Shown: positions 42,156-52,103, numbered from the stretch's first letter. The stretch is DNA of 64,000 bases from Natronospira elongata (GCF_034931365.1 NZ_JAYGII010000012.1:1-64000); one strand, 5' to 3'. Numbers and translations: made by a program. Notes: generated from the sequence alone by a model not told the origin.

Positions 42156-43439
42156 ATGCCCAGATTCCGCCTGCGACTTTTTCTGACCCTGCTGCTATTG
42201 CTACCCCCCATCGCAGTGGCCGCGCCGATGAATGAATTGCACATGCTGGTGTTCCACAGTGATACCTGCCCCCACTGTGAAGCTCAGAAGCCCTTCATCA
42301 AAGCCCTTGACGAGTCGCACGAGGCACTATCGACCCATTTCTTCGAGGTGCGACAGAGCGATTACAATCGCAAGCTGTTTCGTGCGGTGGCCTCGGCCCA
42401 TGGTACGGGGGCTGATTCGGTACCCGCTGTCTTCGTGGGAGGACGAGCCTGGCTGGGGGACAGTCGCCTGATTCGGCACCAAATAACCAGCCATGTAGAG
42501 CACTGTCTTGCGAGGGGTGACTGCCCCGACTCGCGTGACACCCGCCAGCGATTCGATCAGAAAGCGACAGCACAGGAAACGGCCCCGATCAGCCTACCCC
42601 TGGTCGGAACCATCGACCTGATGGTCCAACCACTCACCATATCGACAGCGCTGATCGCCTTCATCGACGGATTCAATCCCTGTTCACTCTGGGTTCTGAC
42701 AATCCTGCTGGCGCTGGTGATTCATTCCGGCTCACGCAAGCGAATCCTCGCGGTAGGCCTGACCTTCCTGGCGGTGACTGCAGCCATTTACGGCCTATTC
42801 ATTATCGGTGTTTTCGGTGCGCTAAGTCTGCTACTGACAAGCGACTGGGTCTACTGGGTGGTTGCAACCCTGGCGCTTGTCTTTGCCGGGGTCAATATCA
42901 AGGATTATTTCTGGTTCCAGCGAGGGATTTCTTTCACCATTGACGAGAAGCACAAGCCAGGCATCTACCGCCGCTTTCGCGGCCTGATCCGCGACGGCCG
43001 GTCGACACCGGCACTCATTGCCGCCACCGCCGTGATGGCAAGCGGTATCGCTTTCATCGAGCTACCCTGTACCGCCGGCTTCCCTGTCATCTGGGGCGGC
43101 ATCGTTGCCACTCACGACATCGATTGGCTCTTCTTCTCCTTCCTGCTTGGGCTATACCTGCTGATCTACCTGCTCATTGAACTGGCGATCTTCGTAACTG
43201 CCCTGACGACACTTCGTGTCGACCGTTTCGAAGAACGGCACGGGCGTATCCTCAAGCTGGTCGGCGGCATCATCATGCTGGCCCTCTCCGGCGTACTAAT
43301 ACTGGCCCCTGATCTGATGCACGATGTCCGAGGTGCAATCGGTGTATTCCTGGGCGCTTTCGCTGCCGCAGCAGTCATGCTCTTCATGCACCGCTACCTT
43401 TTACCGAAACTGGGTGTGCACATCGGAGATGAATGGTAA
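42156..43439 (+). CDS. Thioredoxin-like/DsbD-type membrane fusion protein
   Basis: The 427-residue protein has a signal peptide (PRFRLRLFLTLLLLLPPIAVA), a periplasmic thioredoxin-like domain (~25-110) with CPHC (Cys38, Cys41), and a CcdA/DsbD-like membrane domain of about seven helices with Cys in DGFNPCSLWVLT and FIELPCTAGFPV, the pair that carries electrons in this family. It should relay thiol reducing power, or sulfane sulfur, across the inner membrane. The gene lies 118 bases after the ArsR gene; its co-regulation is likely but not shown by an operator. Confidence 0.88.
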   Translation: MPRFRLRLFLTLLLLLPPIAVAAPMNELHMLVFHSDTCPHCEAQKPFIKALDESHEALSTHFFEVRQSDYNRKLFRAVASAHGTGADSVPAVFVGGRAWLGDSRLIRHQITSHVEHCLARGDCPDSRDTRQRFDQKATAQETAPISLPLVGTIDLMVQPLTISTALIAFIDGFNPCSLWVLTILLALVIHSGSRKRILAVGLTFLAVTAAIYGLFIIGVFGALSLLLTSDWVYWVVATLALVFAGVNIKDYFWFQRGISFTIDEKHKPGIYRRFRGLIRDGRSTPALIAATAVMASGIAFIELPCTAGFPVIWGGIVATHDIDWLFFSFLLGLYLLIYLLIELAIFVTALTTLRVDRFEERHGRILKLVGGIIMLALSGVLILAPDLMHDVRGAIGVFLGAFAAAAVMLFMHRYLLPKLGVHIGDEW

Positions 43440-43882
43440 ATGCAACATACGCCGATGGGAATCGTCCGTATTGACCGCCGTCAACACCACCCCAGGGATT
43501 ACTTGGCAAGACATCAAGACCGACCGGACACCAAGCACCACTTCGACTGCACACCTGTCGCAGCATCCGCAAGCAAAGCCCGGCGCGCCTCACGGAACCA
43601 TAGATAGCCTGCCAATCCCATTCTCGTTCCATTTAGAGAACGAACTGTTGATAAACGCCCACCTAGCCGAATTATCGTTCTACATATAGCCTCAATAACA
43701 GGCTGAAGATCGCTACAGTCAAAACCAGGGAACAGCAAGGCGGAGCAAGATCACCGCTCCCATGGAGCGTCTGAGCGCCTCTCGGCCCAACCTCAGCAAT
43801 CGCTGGAAGTCGCGCTACCCGATTTCAGCGAGAGCAGCATAAACAGCCCGGACCATCCGGGCGCCAATATCTGGAGAGGAAC
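43440..43882. other. Intergenic stretch without recognisable gene
   Basis: About 440 bases hold only frames of unnatural composition. A small palindrome (AGCCT...AGGCT, near 43688-43704) and a TTCTCGTTC/GAACGA-type repeat (near 43621-43650) are present. The composition is somewhat AT-richer than around. No RNA gene is recognised. Confidence 0.4.
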
Positions 43883-44506
43883 ATGAAAAACTTTAATCGA
43901 CTCGACAAGGATCAGGCAGCCGTGCTGCTGGTGGACCATCAAACCGGACTGCTGTCTCTGGTAAGGGACATTGAGCCGGACACCTTCAAGAACAACGTGC
44001 TGGCCCTGGCCGATCTGGCCAAGTACTTCGGGCTGCCCACCATCCTCACCACCAGCTTCGAGGACGGCCCCAATGGCCCGCTGGTGCCGGAACTCAAGGA
44101 GACCTTCCCGGAGGCCCCCTATATTGCCCGCCCGGGGCAGATCAACGCCTGGGACAATGAGGACTTCGTCAAGGCCGTGAAGGCCACCGGCAAGAAGCAG
44201 CTGATCATCGCCGGCGTGGTCACCGAAGTCTGCGTGGCCTTCCCCGTCCTCTCGGCCCTGGCCGAGGAGTTCGAGGTCTTCGTGGTCACCGACGCCTCGG
44301 GGACATTCAATCAAATTAGCCGTGACGCGGCCTGGGATCGCATGTCACAGGCCGGTGCCCAGCTCATGAGCTGGTTCGGCGTGGCCTGTGAGTTACATCG
44401 TGACTGGCGCAACGACGTCGAAGGTCTGGGTGCCTTGTTCTCCAATCACATTCCCGATTACCGAAATCTCATCAACAGCCACGCAAGCTTCACAGGCCAG
44501 TCGTAA
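43883..44506 (+). CDS. Isochorismatase-like hydrolase (YcaC type)
   Basis: The 207-residue cysteine hydrolase has DQAAVLLVDHQTGLLSLVRD (Asp of the triad), the YIARPGQINAWDNEDFVKAV step and IIAGVVTEVCVAFPVLSALAE with the nucleophile Cys (near 117). These match the YcaC subgroup, whose physiological substrate is unknown. The ATG is preceded by GGAGAGGAAC. A hairpin follows. Confidence 0.93.
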   Translation: MKNFNRLDKDQAAVLLVDHQTGLLSLVRDIEPDTFKNNVLALADLAKYFGLPTILTTSFEDGPNGPLVPELKETFPEAPYIARPGQINAWDNEDFVKAVKATGKKQLIIAGVVTEVCVAFPVLSALAEEFEVFVVTDASGTFNQISRDAAWDRMSQAGAQLMSWFGVACELHRDWRNDVEGLGALFSNHIPDYRNLINSHASFTGQS

Positions 44507-44513
44507 ACGGAAA

Positions 44514-44548
44514 GCGGCCCAGTCGGCTAGAGAAGCCGACTGGGTCGC
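44514..44548 (+). terminator. Hairpin terminator after the YcaC-like gene
   Basis: GCGGCCCAGTCGGCT pairs with AGCCGACTGGGTCGC (one mismatch/wobble near the base) around AGAGA. No T-run follows, so the strength is uncertain; it abuts the next promoter. Confidence 0.6.
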
Positions 44549-44577
44549 TTGACATTGGTGTTGTAGTTATCTATAAC
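44549..44577 (+). promoter_or_regulatory. Near-consensus sigma-70 promoter of the DUF2884 gene
   Basis: TTGACA (44549-44554), 17-base spacer, TATAAC (44572-44577). It starts directly after the preceding hairpin and lies about 50 bases upstream of the gene. Confidence 0.8.
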
Positions 44578-44632
44578 GCTAATACCGCTTACTCGATCCG
44601 AGTCGCGGCCCGATTCACAAGGAGGATTGATC

Positions 44633-45379
44633 ATGAGCAAGCAATTGACGATGAGCAGCCTGCTGCTGGCGGCAACCATGGCCCTGGGTAGCATGGCACA
44701 GGCGGCGCAATTCAATTCCGACTGCCGTGTCTCGCTGGCACCCAAGCTGGAGATTACCCAGTCCCATGTGGAGGTTGCCGATGAGCAGCGGACGGCACGC
44801 TTCTCCGGTGGCAGCCTGACCGTGGACGGGCAAACCATGCCCCTCTCGGCTGAAGGCAGCGCCCGTGCGGCGGCCTATGAACAGGAGGTCCGTGAGCTGG
44901 TGGAGGAATTCCGGGTTATTGCCGCGGAGGCGGTGGATATCGGAATTTACGCGGCCAGTACCGCCGTGACCACCGTATTCGGCGAGACTGCGACGCGGAA
45001 CCTGAATGCTGACCTGGAAAGCCTCAGGGAAGAATTGTTGGAAGCCATCGCCACCACCACTGATTTCAACGCCGAGACCTTCGGCCAACAGATCGACCAA
45101 AGCGTGAAACAGGCAGTGGAGAATGCCAAGCCCGAACTCATCAAGGCCGGTATTGGCCTGGCCCTGACCGCCCTCTTACTGGGTGAAGAGCATATCGAAG
45201 AACGGGTTGCCGGCCTGGAAGAAACCATTGAGGCCGAAGTCGAAGCCCGCGCCGCCGAAATCGAGGCACACGCCGAGGCCCTGTGCCCCCGCCTGAAAGC
45301 CCTCGCCGCCAAGGAAGAAGCCCTGGTCGCCGAACTGGACGAAGCCCAGCAATTCCGCTTCATCCAGCCCGGTAAATGA
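44633..45379 (+). CDS. DUF2884 (YggN-family) periplasmic protein
   Basis: The 248-residue protein has a signal peptide (KQLTMSSLLLAATMALGSMAQA) and the DUF2884 layout: a short N-terminal part with FNSDCRVSL, then SLTVDGQTMPLS and long amphipathic helices (EVRELVEEFRVIAAEAVDIG, EAEVEARAAEIEAHAEALCP). Two Cys may form a disulfide. Function is unknown in E. coli YggN too. GGAGG lies before ATG 44633. A near-consensus promoter suggests strong, constant expression. Confidence 0.9.
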   Translation: MSKQLTMSSLLLAATMALGSMAQAAQFNSDCRVSLAPKLEITQSHVEVADEQRTARFSGGSLTVDGQTMPLSAEGSARAAAYEQEVRELVEEFRVIAAEAVDIGIYAASTAVTTVFGETATRNLNADLESLREELLEAIATTTDFNAETFGQQIDQSVKQAVENAKPELIKAGIGLALTALLLGEEHIEERVAGLEETIEAEVEARAAEIEAHAEALCPRLKALAAKEEALVAELDEAQQFRFIQPGK

Positions 45380-45505
45380 GCCCTGCCCATTACCAGCGTC
45401 GCCATCGGCTTCAGGGATGAAGCCGCGGCGCTTGGCTCGGGAACAGCTGACTGGCATGATCAGCTGCATACATTCTTGCTGAAATTCCCCACGCGGAGCG
45501 AATGG

Positions 45506-46711
45506 ATGGCTGACACTGGCAAGCCTCAAGCGGCCCTGGGTCAACGGGCCCTGCTTCCCGACCTTCAATTCCATGTCTATGCAAACCATGCCTCGATCTC
45601 ACCGCTAAGCAAGCCTGTCTCAGCCGCGGTGGATGAGGTCATGGCAGCGCAGGCGCGGGAAGGCGTGGGCTTTTTTCCAATGGAGGTCGAGCGCCGGGAA
45701 CGGCTCCGGGAGCAGCTGGGTACGCTGATCGGCGCCGACGGGCAAAGCGAAATCGGCCTGGTGGCCAATACCACCGCGGGAGTGGTGGCCATTGCCAATT
45801 CCCTGCCCTGGCGACCACGAGAGCGGGTATTGGTGCTGGCCGGGGAATTTCCCACCAATGTCACTCCCTGGCAGCAGGCGGCCAAGCGCCATGATCTGGA
45901 ACTCGTGTGGATGTACGCGGAGGATTTTCGCCACGACCGAGCAACGGCCCTGGCGGAATTCGAACGCCATCTCGCCGACGGCATTCGAATGGTGGCGGTC
46001 AGTGCCGTCCAGTTCACCACCGGCCAGCTCATGCCGCTGGCGACCATGGGCGCGCTCTGCAAGCGCCACGGCAGCGAGTTTTTCGTGGACGCCATCCAGG
46101 CGGTGGGCGTGGTACCGATGGATGTGACAACCATGGGCATCGATTACCTGGCCTGCGGCAGTCACAAATGGCTGATGGCCCCGGAGGGGGTGGGTTTTGT
46201 CTATGTTTCAAGGGACAAGGCCGAACAACTGGAGCCCCATCTTGCCGGCTGGATCAGCCACGAGAACGCTTTCGAGTTTCTCACGGGCGGCCCCGAGACC
46301 CTGCGCTATGACCGTCCCTTTCAGCACGGCGCACGGATGCTGGAATCAGGGACCTTCAATTCCATCGGCTGCGCCGGGCTGTCGGCCAGTGTGACGCTGA
46401 TTCAATCCATCGGCGTGGAGAACATTCATGCCCATGTGCAGGTCTGGCTGGATGCCCTGGAACCGGCACTGACCGAGCGCGGCTTTGAAAGCGCCCGCAT
46501 GGCGGAGGCGGAGAACCGCTCCGGCATTCTAAGCGTGCGACCGCCCGACCACCGTCCCGCCGCCGACTGGGCCGCCGCCCTGGCCGACCAGGGAATTTCC
46601 GTCGCCAGCCCGGCCGGCTGGCTCCGCTTCGCCCCCCACTGGCCCAACGCACTCGATGAAGTCGAGAAGGTGAAGTCAGCAGTAGATGCCATCCTCAATT
46701 CGCGGCCATAG
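45506..46711 (+). CDS. Class V aminotransferase-fold PLP enzyme
   Basis: The 401-residue protein has the NifS/SufS-type fold: YANHASISPLSKPV at the start, LVANTTAGVVAIANSL, FTTGQLMPLATMGALCKRHG, EFFVDAIQAVG (PLP Asp), and DYLACGSHKWLMAPEGVGF with the PLP Lys. No cysteine-desulfurase catalytic Cys loop is clear near the C-terminus, so it may be an isopenicillin-epimerase-like or aminotransferase-type enzyme instead. ATG 45506 has GGAG nearby; TTG 45476 is less likely. Confidence 0.85.
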   Translation: MADTGKPQAALGQRALLPDLQFHVYANHASISPLSKPVSAAVDEVMAAQAREGVGFFPMEVERRERLREQLGTLIGADGQSEIGLVANTTAGVVAIANSLPWRPRERVLVLAGEFPTNVTPWQQAAKRHDLELVWMYAEDFRHDRATALAEFERHLADGIRMVAVSAVQFTTGQLMPLATMGALCKRHGSEFFVDAIQAVGVVPMDVTTMGIDYLACGSHKWLMAPEGVGFVYVSRDKAEQLEPHLAGWISHENAFEFLTGGPETLRYDRPFQHGARMLESGTFNSIGCAGLSASVTLIQSIGVENIHAHVQVWLDALEPALTERGFESARMAEAENRSGILSVRPPDHRPAADWAAALADQGISVASPAGWLRFAPHWPNALDEVEKVKSAVDAILNSRP

Positions 46712-46766
46712 TCACCAGCACTTGCCGCCAGTCGGCGATACAGGGCGCCGAAGTGGCAGGTTGGAT

Positions 46767-48350
46767 TCACCAGTTGTCGATGCCTGGCTCGGACTCGGGC
46801 CAGCTTGCCTTGTAGCCGAACGGCAACTCCAGAGTCTCACCGGCGCCCAGTTCCCGGTCCCAGGAAACTATCCCAGGCCGATCATCCACGTCTTGCCGAT
46901 CGGGGCGCTCTGACTCGTCCAGCAAAGAGACTTCGATGCGTTCATCCCGGGCCACCGGCATGCGATCAAGCACGGTGATCGGAATTGCCCGGTCGTGGCC
47001 GCTGGTGATGGTGATGCGATGGAGGCGCTCGACCTCGTTGCGCCGGCGGAAGGTACCGCTGCTACCCCGGATATCCCGCACCAGCTTGTGCTCCACGGTA
47101 GTCCGCTGATCGACGCCAAAGCCCGCGCGGAACTCGTTGCCTGGCACCAGGGCGGAAAATTCGGTCTGGGCCACCATGACGCCATCACGATAGAGATGGG
47201 CATTGCCCATCGGCAGCGGTACCTCGCCCTCAAACTCGCCGGTGGCGAACAGCCATGCATGAGAGGCCCGGGAAGGCACGGTCCTCAAAGAAAGTGACAC
47301 CGGCAGTTCGGCCCGACCCAAAGTGAAACGGTGGTGTTCTTCGTCCCCTGGCACGCTGACGCGTCCGGGCAGACGATACTCCGCCGAGAACTCACTCCCG
47401 ACAAGATCCGCAGCAGTGACTCGCGAACCGGTGACGGGAACACGACGCAGGCTGTAATCCTGATGCACCTCGGCCGCCTGGGGTTGATGGAAGTCGATAT
47501 ACCAGGATGAAAGCTCGGGTATCTGGTCTCCCAGTGCCGGTTCGCTGGTTGAGACGAACAGTGTGACGTCTTCCCAGTCTTCCCCGCTGCTCTGATGAAT
47601 CTGGGCACGATGAACAATTTCCACTTCTTCACTGCCGGTATCGAGATGAACCTCGTAATCCGCATGCCAGCCGGCTCGGTAAACCACATATTCCAGCTGC
47701 AGTTCGGCTCGCCCGGGCCCCTCGGCCTGCCAGCTCATCGTCAGGGAACGGGACTCGGTCTGTTCCCCGCCCAGGTCATCCAGACTGTCACGCAACACCT
47801 CGATTTCCTCATCCAGGCGCCGCGCTTCCCGGCGGGCAGTGAGACGTTCACCGATCACACTTTCGGCCGTCTCGCCCAAGGTCCCCGTGATTGACGCCAG
47901 TTGGTTCCAGTCGGTTGCTGACGCCCTGTCCTCTCCGGTCGCCTGCTCCAACAGACGCAATTGGAGCGCCAGCACATCCAGGCGTACCTCCACTTCTTCC
48001 CGCTCAGCCTCAAGCATCTCAATACGGGCGCGTAGCTCACGGATGGCTGCCCTTTCGCTTTCCGTACCACGCTGTCGCTGGGTGGATAGCTGACCAATGG
48101 CCAGTGATGCAGGCTTGATGGGCGTGATTCGCAAGGCGTTGACGTCCAGAGAGGCAGGCAGACCATCCAGCCGCAAGGTGCCACTCTCCCCGTCCACGTC
48201 AAATTCGACAATCCGGCTGACTTCCGCCTTCATGGGGTAGACGGTGACCGAATCAACCCGATGATTGACGGTATCGGCCAGACCCTCGCCTATCGGCGAG
48301 AAGAAGGTGGCCAGGCCAAGCAGTATGGCGAGCGCGACACGCTGGAACAT
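46767..48350 (-). CDS. DUF4139 (MuiA-like) secreted protein
   Basis: The 527-residue protein has a signal peptide (MFQRVALAILLGLATFFSPI) and a DUF4140-like N-terminal domain (VDSVTVYPMKAEVSRIVEF), a coiled coil (~95-200), and the DUF4139 beta domain (LEYVVYRAGWHADYEV, EDWEDVTLFVSTSEPALGDQ, HKLVRDIRG, ending LPFGYKASWP). Such proteins were first noted as mucoidy inhibitors but their activity is unknown. The gene is convergent with the aminotransferase gene. Confidence 0.9.
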   Translation of the reverse strand: MFQRVALAILLGLATFFSPIGEGLADTVNHRVDSVTVYPMKAEVSRIVEFDVDGESGTLRLDGLPASLDVNALRITPIKPASLAIGQLSTQRQRGTESERAAIRELRARIEMLEAEREEVEVRLDVLALQLRLLEQATGEDRASATDWNQLASITGTLGETAESVIGERLTARREARRLDEEIEVLRDSLDDLGGEQTESRSLTMSWQAEGPGRAELQLEYVVYRAGWHADYEVHLDTGSEEVEIVHRAQIHQSSGEDWEDVTLFVSTSEPALGDQIPELSSWYIDFHQPQAAEVHQDYSLRRVPVTGSRVTAADLVGSEFSAEYRLPGRVSVPGDEEHHRFTLGRAELPVSLSLRTVPSRASHAWLFATGEFEGEVPLPMGNAHLYRDGVMVAQTEFSALVPGNEFRAGFGVDQRTTVEHKLVRDIRGSSGTFRRRNEVERLHRITITSGHDRAIPITVLDRMPVARDERIEVSLLDESERPDRQDVDDRPGIVSWDRELGAGETLELPFGYKASWPESEPGIDNW

Positions 48351-48527
48351 GGGAACCCCCTTTGCTGAGCGCTACAGGAAGGATCAGTCTAATCAAAATC
48401 GGCGCAATTGGGCGAATACCGAGCCGTCACTCCCGAATCGACATGCTTGCACACTACAAGAGCAGGGAGGATATCCAATGACCATCATTGCTCCGGCAGT
48501 GACTGCCATGACGGAGAGGTTAATGGT

Positions 48528-49079
48528 TCATTCATCGCCATGGAGTAGCGATCCGCGAGCACCATGAGATGTGCCTGGCTCGCTCAGCTGCTTCTCCATG
48601 CGATAGTCGTCCATGACATAGCCCCCACCGATGTCGAACATAACCGGACCTGTATTGCGAAAGCCCATGCTTTCATACCAGCGGATGGAATCCAGATTAT
48701 CGCGGTTGACGGTCAGCCAGAGCATGTCCAGATCACGCTCCCGGCAAACCTCTTCGGTGAATGCCAGTAAGCGCCGGCCCAGACCCTGGCCACGGTAGCG
48801 GCCGTCGACGTAGATCTTGCTGATCTTCAACCGTTGTTCGGCGGGCTCTGCAATCAGCGCCAGATAGCCGGCAGCCTGCCCGTCCCGGCGGAGCAGGTAA
48901 TATTCCTGACCCTCATTCAATTGCCGGGCAATGGCGGCCTCACTTTGAAAGTTGGACAGCATGTAATCCACCTGAGCCCGACCAATGATGGGCGCGTAGT
49001 GATCCACCCAGATTTCCCGAGCCAGGCGGGCCACTGCAGCAATCTGGGTTTCAGTGCTGACTTTGACGATCTCGACCAT
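48528..49079 (-). CDS. GNAT-family N-acetyltransferase
   Basis: The 183-residue enzyme has the GNAT fold: KISKIYVDGRYRGQGLGRRLLAF is the acetyl-CoA site (RGQGLG), followed by LWLTVNRDNLDSIRWYESMGF and MDDYRMEK. It transfers an acetyl group from acetyl-CoA to an amine; the substrate is not evident. The tail after KQLSEPG is variable. It is leftward and independent. Confidence 0.92.
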   Translation of the reverse strand: MVEIVKVSTETQIAAVARLAREIWVDHYAPIIGRAQVDYMLSNFQSEAAIARQLNEGQEYYLLRRDGQAAGYLALIAEPAEQRLKISKIYVDGRYRGQGLGRRLLAFTEEVCRERDLDMLWLTVNRDNLDSIRWYESMGFRNTGPVMFDIGGGYVMDDYRMEKQLSEPGTSHGARGSLLHGDE

Positions 49080-49141
49080 CGACGATTCTCACATTGTCCC
49101 GAGGGATCGACTATCCTGCCACAGTTCCACAGATCCGGCAG

Positions 49142-50491
49142 TCAGTCTTCCTGCACACGGAAGATCAAGACCTGACCGTCGCTGGTGCTGATAATTAGCT
49201 CATCCCGATGCCAGGCCGGCGAAGACAGGAACCCTCCCAGATGCAGGATGTATTCCATGTAGCCGTAAAGCGCCTGGTGCAGCTCCCCGGAACCCAGGCG
49301 TTCGTTATCGAACTGCCCGCTGTCCGGGTCCAGCGTGCCAAAATGGTTTTCCCGGGCGGCATCGCTTTGATACCGCCAGCGTTGTTCACCTGTCGCGGCG
49401 TCCAGTACTAACAGATCACCGTTCATGACCGCCGTGACCAAATGGCGCCCGAGGACCAGGGGTGAACTGTAGCTCCAGGCACCGACCTCCCGACGCCAGA
49501 CCTCGGTCCCATCCACCCGGTCCAGGGCGATCACAAAACCCGGCACCGAGCTACCCAGGTAGATACGTTCATCATCCACGGAAGGCGTGGCCACCACCCA
49601 GGAGCGTTGCATCATGGCGTAACGCCACAGCACCTCTCCGGTTGCCAAAGACAGGGCATACAGGTAGCCGTCACGGCTGCCCACGTAAACCCGGTCACCG
49701 TCCACCACTGGCGAGGACTGGACGCCCAGCCACTGCTGATGAACGCTATCCCGCTCGGTGGCGTAGGTCCAGCGAACCTCCCCGCTTTCCGCATCCAGGG
49801 CATGCACCATGCCGTACCAGTCGCCAATCACCAGGGTATGGCCATCCGGATGCTTGCGGCCAAGGGCCGGGGAGGAATGGACCATGCCAGCGGTCCGGTA
49901 GCGCCAGAGCAGCTCGCCGGTATCGGCATCCAGGGTGTACAGATGGCCGTCGCTGCTACCCACATGGACGCGGCCGTCGGCCACTAGGGGTGAGGACAGG
50001 TAGAAATCCCAGGGGTCGCGAATCGGGGCATCGCTGTGCCGAATTCCCATGTAGTGGATGGCGCTGAAGCGCTTCTCACCGCCGGTCCGAAAAGACCAGG
50101 CCTCAGTTCCGTCGACGCGATGGATGGCCTGGAACAAACCATCGAGATTAAGGATATAGACGAAGTCCCCGAAAACGGCCGGCGTGGCACTGATGGCTCC
50201 GCCCGAGGGGCGAATCCATTGCAATTGGCGATCCGCAAGCCCGAAGGCATAGAGGTTGCCGTTCTCACCAGCCACGAAGAGCTGATCCCCGACGGCCACC
50301 GGCGAACTGGCAATGGTGGTGGGCAGGCGGAATTGCCAGTCCAGCGCCAGGCTTGTGACAGCCACATCCTGGCGGACATGACCGCTGCGCTCGGGATCAC
50401 CCTTGAACAATGGCCAGTCAGCGGCGTCGCCGGGCACGGTATGGAATAGAATCAAGAAAATCAGTGTCAGACGGACACTCGAAAATGACAT
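49142..50491 (-). CDS. Secreted PQQ-like beta-propeller protein
   Basis: The 449-residue exported protein has a signal peptide (VRLTLIFLILFHTVPGDA) and seven to eight propeller repeats of the PQQ/BamB kind (WPLFKGDPERSGHV, YALSLATGEVLWRYA, VYVGSRDGYLYALS, IISTSDGQVLIF). There is no PQQ-dehydrogenase catalytic part and no lipobox, so a binding or scaffold role is likely. The ATG 50491 marks the signal peptide; the frame runs up to 50563. It is followed upstream by a CadC-like regulator gene on the same strand. Confidence 0.87.
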   Translation of the reverse strand: MSFSSVRLTLIFLILFHTVPGDAADWPLFKGDPERSGHVRQDVAVTSLALDWQFRLPTTIASSPVAVGDQLFVAGENGNLYAFGLADRQLQWIRPSGGAISATPAVFGDFVYILNLDGLFQAIHRVDGTEAWSFRTGGEKRFSAIHYMGIRHSDAPIRDPWDFYLSSPLVADGRVHVGSSDGHLYTLDADTGELLWRYRTAGMVHSSPALGRKHPDGHTLVIGDWYGMVHALDAESGEVRWTYATERDSVHQQWLGVQSSPVVDGDRVYVGSRDGYLYALSLATGEVLWRYAMMQRSWVVATPSVDDERIYLGSSVPGFVIALDRVDGTEVWRREVGAWSYSSPLVLGRHLVTAVMNGDLLVLDAATGEQRWRYQSDAARENHFGTLDPDSGQFDNERLGSGELHQALYGYMEYILHLGGFLSSPAWHRDELIISTSDGQVLIFRVQED

Positions 50492-50595
50492 GGTTCGGAC
50501 TCCTGAGAATGAAGTCCGGCCAGTCTGCCGATCGCGTCCGGGCCCGTCCTGAAGCCGGCCCAAAGCTTCTTAAAGCCTAATTAATCCTATTACTT

Positions 50596-51996
50596 TCAAT
50601 TGCTTGGCAACGTCAAACCAAGACTGGTCAGCACCGCCTGAAAGCGGGGCTCGGCATGCAGGGCGCGATAATGCGGATCCACGGCCAGCCAGAGCAGCGC
50701 TTCCTGGGAGTCCTCGCGCGCCGCCTCCAGATGATCCAGGGCCTGGCTATACTCCCCGGCCACCAGGGCATAGCGTGCCCAGGACAGGGGCGGTCGGTAA
50801 TGACCCAGCTCCGCAGTTTCACGCTCATCCAGCAAGCGAGCATGGACCCCGGCCAGTCCGGCTTCGGCAAAGTCGGCCTCAAAGCGGGCCAGCCGTTCGT
50901 TCTCGATACCGGCCAGGGTCATCAGGGCCTTAAGGTGCTCCATGGCCACGAACTCGTCACCTCGCTGGAAGGCAATATGCTGGGCCGAGACATGATAGGC
51001 GGCCGAGCGGGGCTCGGTCAGGGTAATACGCTGGATTTCCTTCCAGGCCAGCTCGGTCTCGCCCTGCATGAGGTAGTTCCAGGCCACCATAGGCACCGCG
51101 TAAAACAAGGGCTGGTGGCGACGCAGGGTCGTGACCTCCGTCATCGCTTCCTCAAATCGACCGAAGGCCAACAAGTAGTTGGCGTAGGCTAATCGTCCCT
51201 CGGCATGATTGGGCTGGACGCTCAACAAGTCCAGAAAGGCCGCTTCCGCAGCCGTGTAATCCTGCCCATGCATGAACTGCAGATTGGCATAGAGTAACAA
51301 GGCTTGGTGATGGAAGGGTGCAATACTCAGGGCACGAGCCAACAAGGCTTCCAGTTCACTGTAATGGGGCGCCACGGGCAGATCCAAATACCGAAGCTGC
51401 CGCAGCTTGGCCTCGACCAAACCGAGGTAGGCGTCCACCTGATCCGGCTCGGCTTCGATCACGCGCCGGAACAGGCCGACCGCCCGGCGCCAGTCCTCCG
51501 GCTTCTCACTGGCGAGCAACTGCCGGGCCTCGGACCCGGGCCCGTTCTCTTCCGCCAGTGCAACCACTGGCTCCGACTTCCCGGTCAGCCACCAGAAAAC
51601 CAGCGCGGTCGAGACCAGCAGCCCCGCCGTCATCACTGCCACCAGCCAGAGCCCACGATGTCGAGGTCCATCTTCCCGGGCCACCGTGGCGATCCACTGG
51701 TAACCGACGCCCGGCACGGTACGGATGAAGCGTGGATTGCGAGCCGTGTCATCCAGGGACCGCCGAAGCTGGCTGACCGCCACGGACAGGCTCTCTTCCC
51801 CGACGATGCGGGGCCCCCAGACAGCCTCGAGCAGTCTGTCTTTAGTCAGAACCGCAGACGCATGGTCGCAGAAATACTCGAGCAGGACCGAAAGACGATG
51901 CTCCAACTCCCGCCGTTCGCCCCTGCCCAACAGCAGATTGCGCTCCGGCAGGAACCGCCACTGCCCGATTCGAATGACCTTGCCCGCCTGCCCCAT
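50596..51996 (-). CDS. CadC-like membrane regulator with winged helix and TPR-like domain
   Basis: The 466-residue protein has an N-terminal OmpR/PhoB-type winged helix (~10-105: EHRLSVLLEYFCDHASAVLTK, VSQLRRSLDDTARNPRFI, TVPGVGYQWIA), one membrane helix (~117-138, LWLVAVMTAGLLVSTALVFWW) and a periplasmic TPR-like region with ALEAAFLDLLSVQPNHAEGRLAYAN-type repeats. CadC-type proteins sense outside conditions and bind promoter DNA directly from the membrane. Its likely target may be the adjacent propeller gene; this is inferred from position only. Confidence 0.88.
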   Translation of the reverse strand: MGQAGKVIRIGQWRFLPERNLLLGRGERRELEHRLSVLLEYFCDHASAVLTKDRLLEAVWGPRIVGEESLSVAVSQLRRSLDDTARNPRFIRTVPGVGYQWIATVAREDGPRHRGLWLVAVMTAGLLVSTALVFWWLTGKSEPVVALAEENGPGSEARQLLASEKPEDWRRAVGLFRRVIEAEPDQVDAYLGLVEAKLRQLRYLDLPVAPHYSELEALLARALSIAPFHHQALLLYANLQFMHGQDYTAAEAAFLDLLSVQPNHAEGRLAYANYLLAFGRFEEAMTEVTTLRRHQPLFYAVPMVAWNYLMQGETELAWKEIQRITLTEPRSAAYHVSAQHIAFQRGDEFVAMEHLKALMTLAGIENERLARFEADFAEAGLAGVHARLLDERETAELGHYRPPLSWARYALVAGEYSQALDHLEAAREDSQEALLWLAVDPHYRALHAEPRFQAVLTSLGLTLPSN

Positions 51997-52103
51997 CCGG
52001 TGACTCGCTGCCGATGCTTACCCAGAAAATCAAACTCCGATTATCCCTCGCCGCGCCTGGAATGGCGAGTGAGCGGCAGAACCGGACTGAGAGCCCGCTG
52101 TCA

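Noticed and set aside
48478..48567. 29-codon frame with a GGGAGG site between the DUF4139 and GNAT genes
   Set aside because: The ribosome site is good, but the peptide (MTIIAPAVTAM...) is short, matches nothing known and overlaps the GNAT 3' end; support is too thin.
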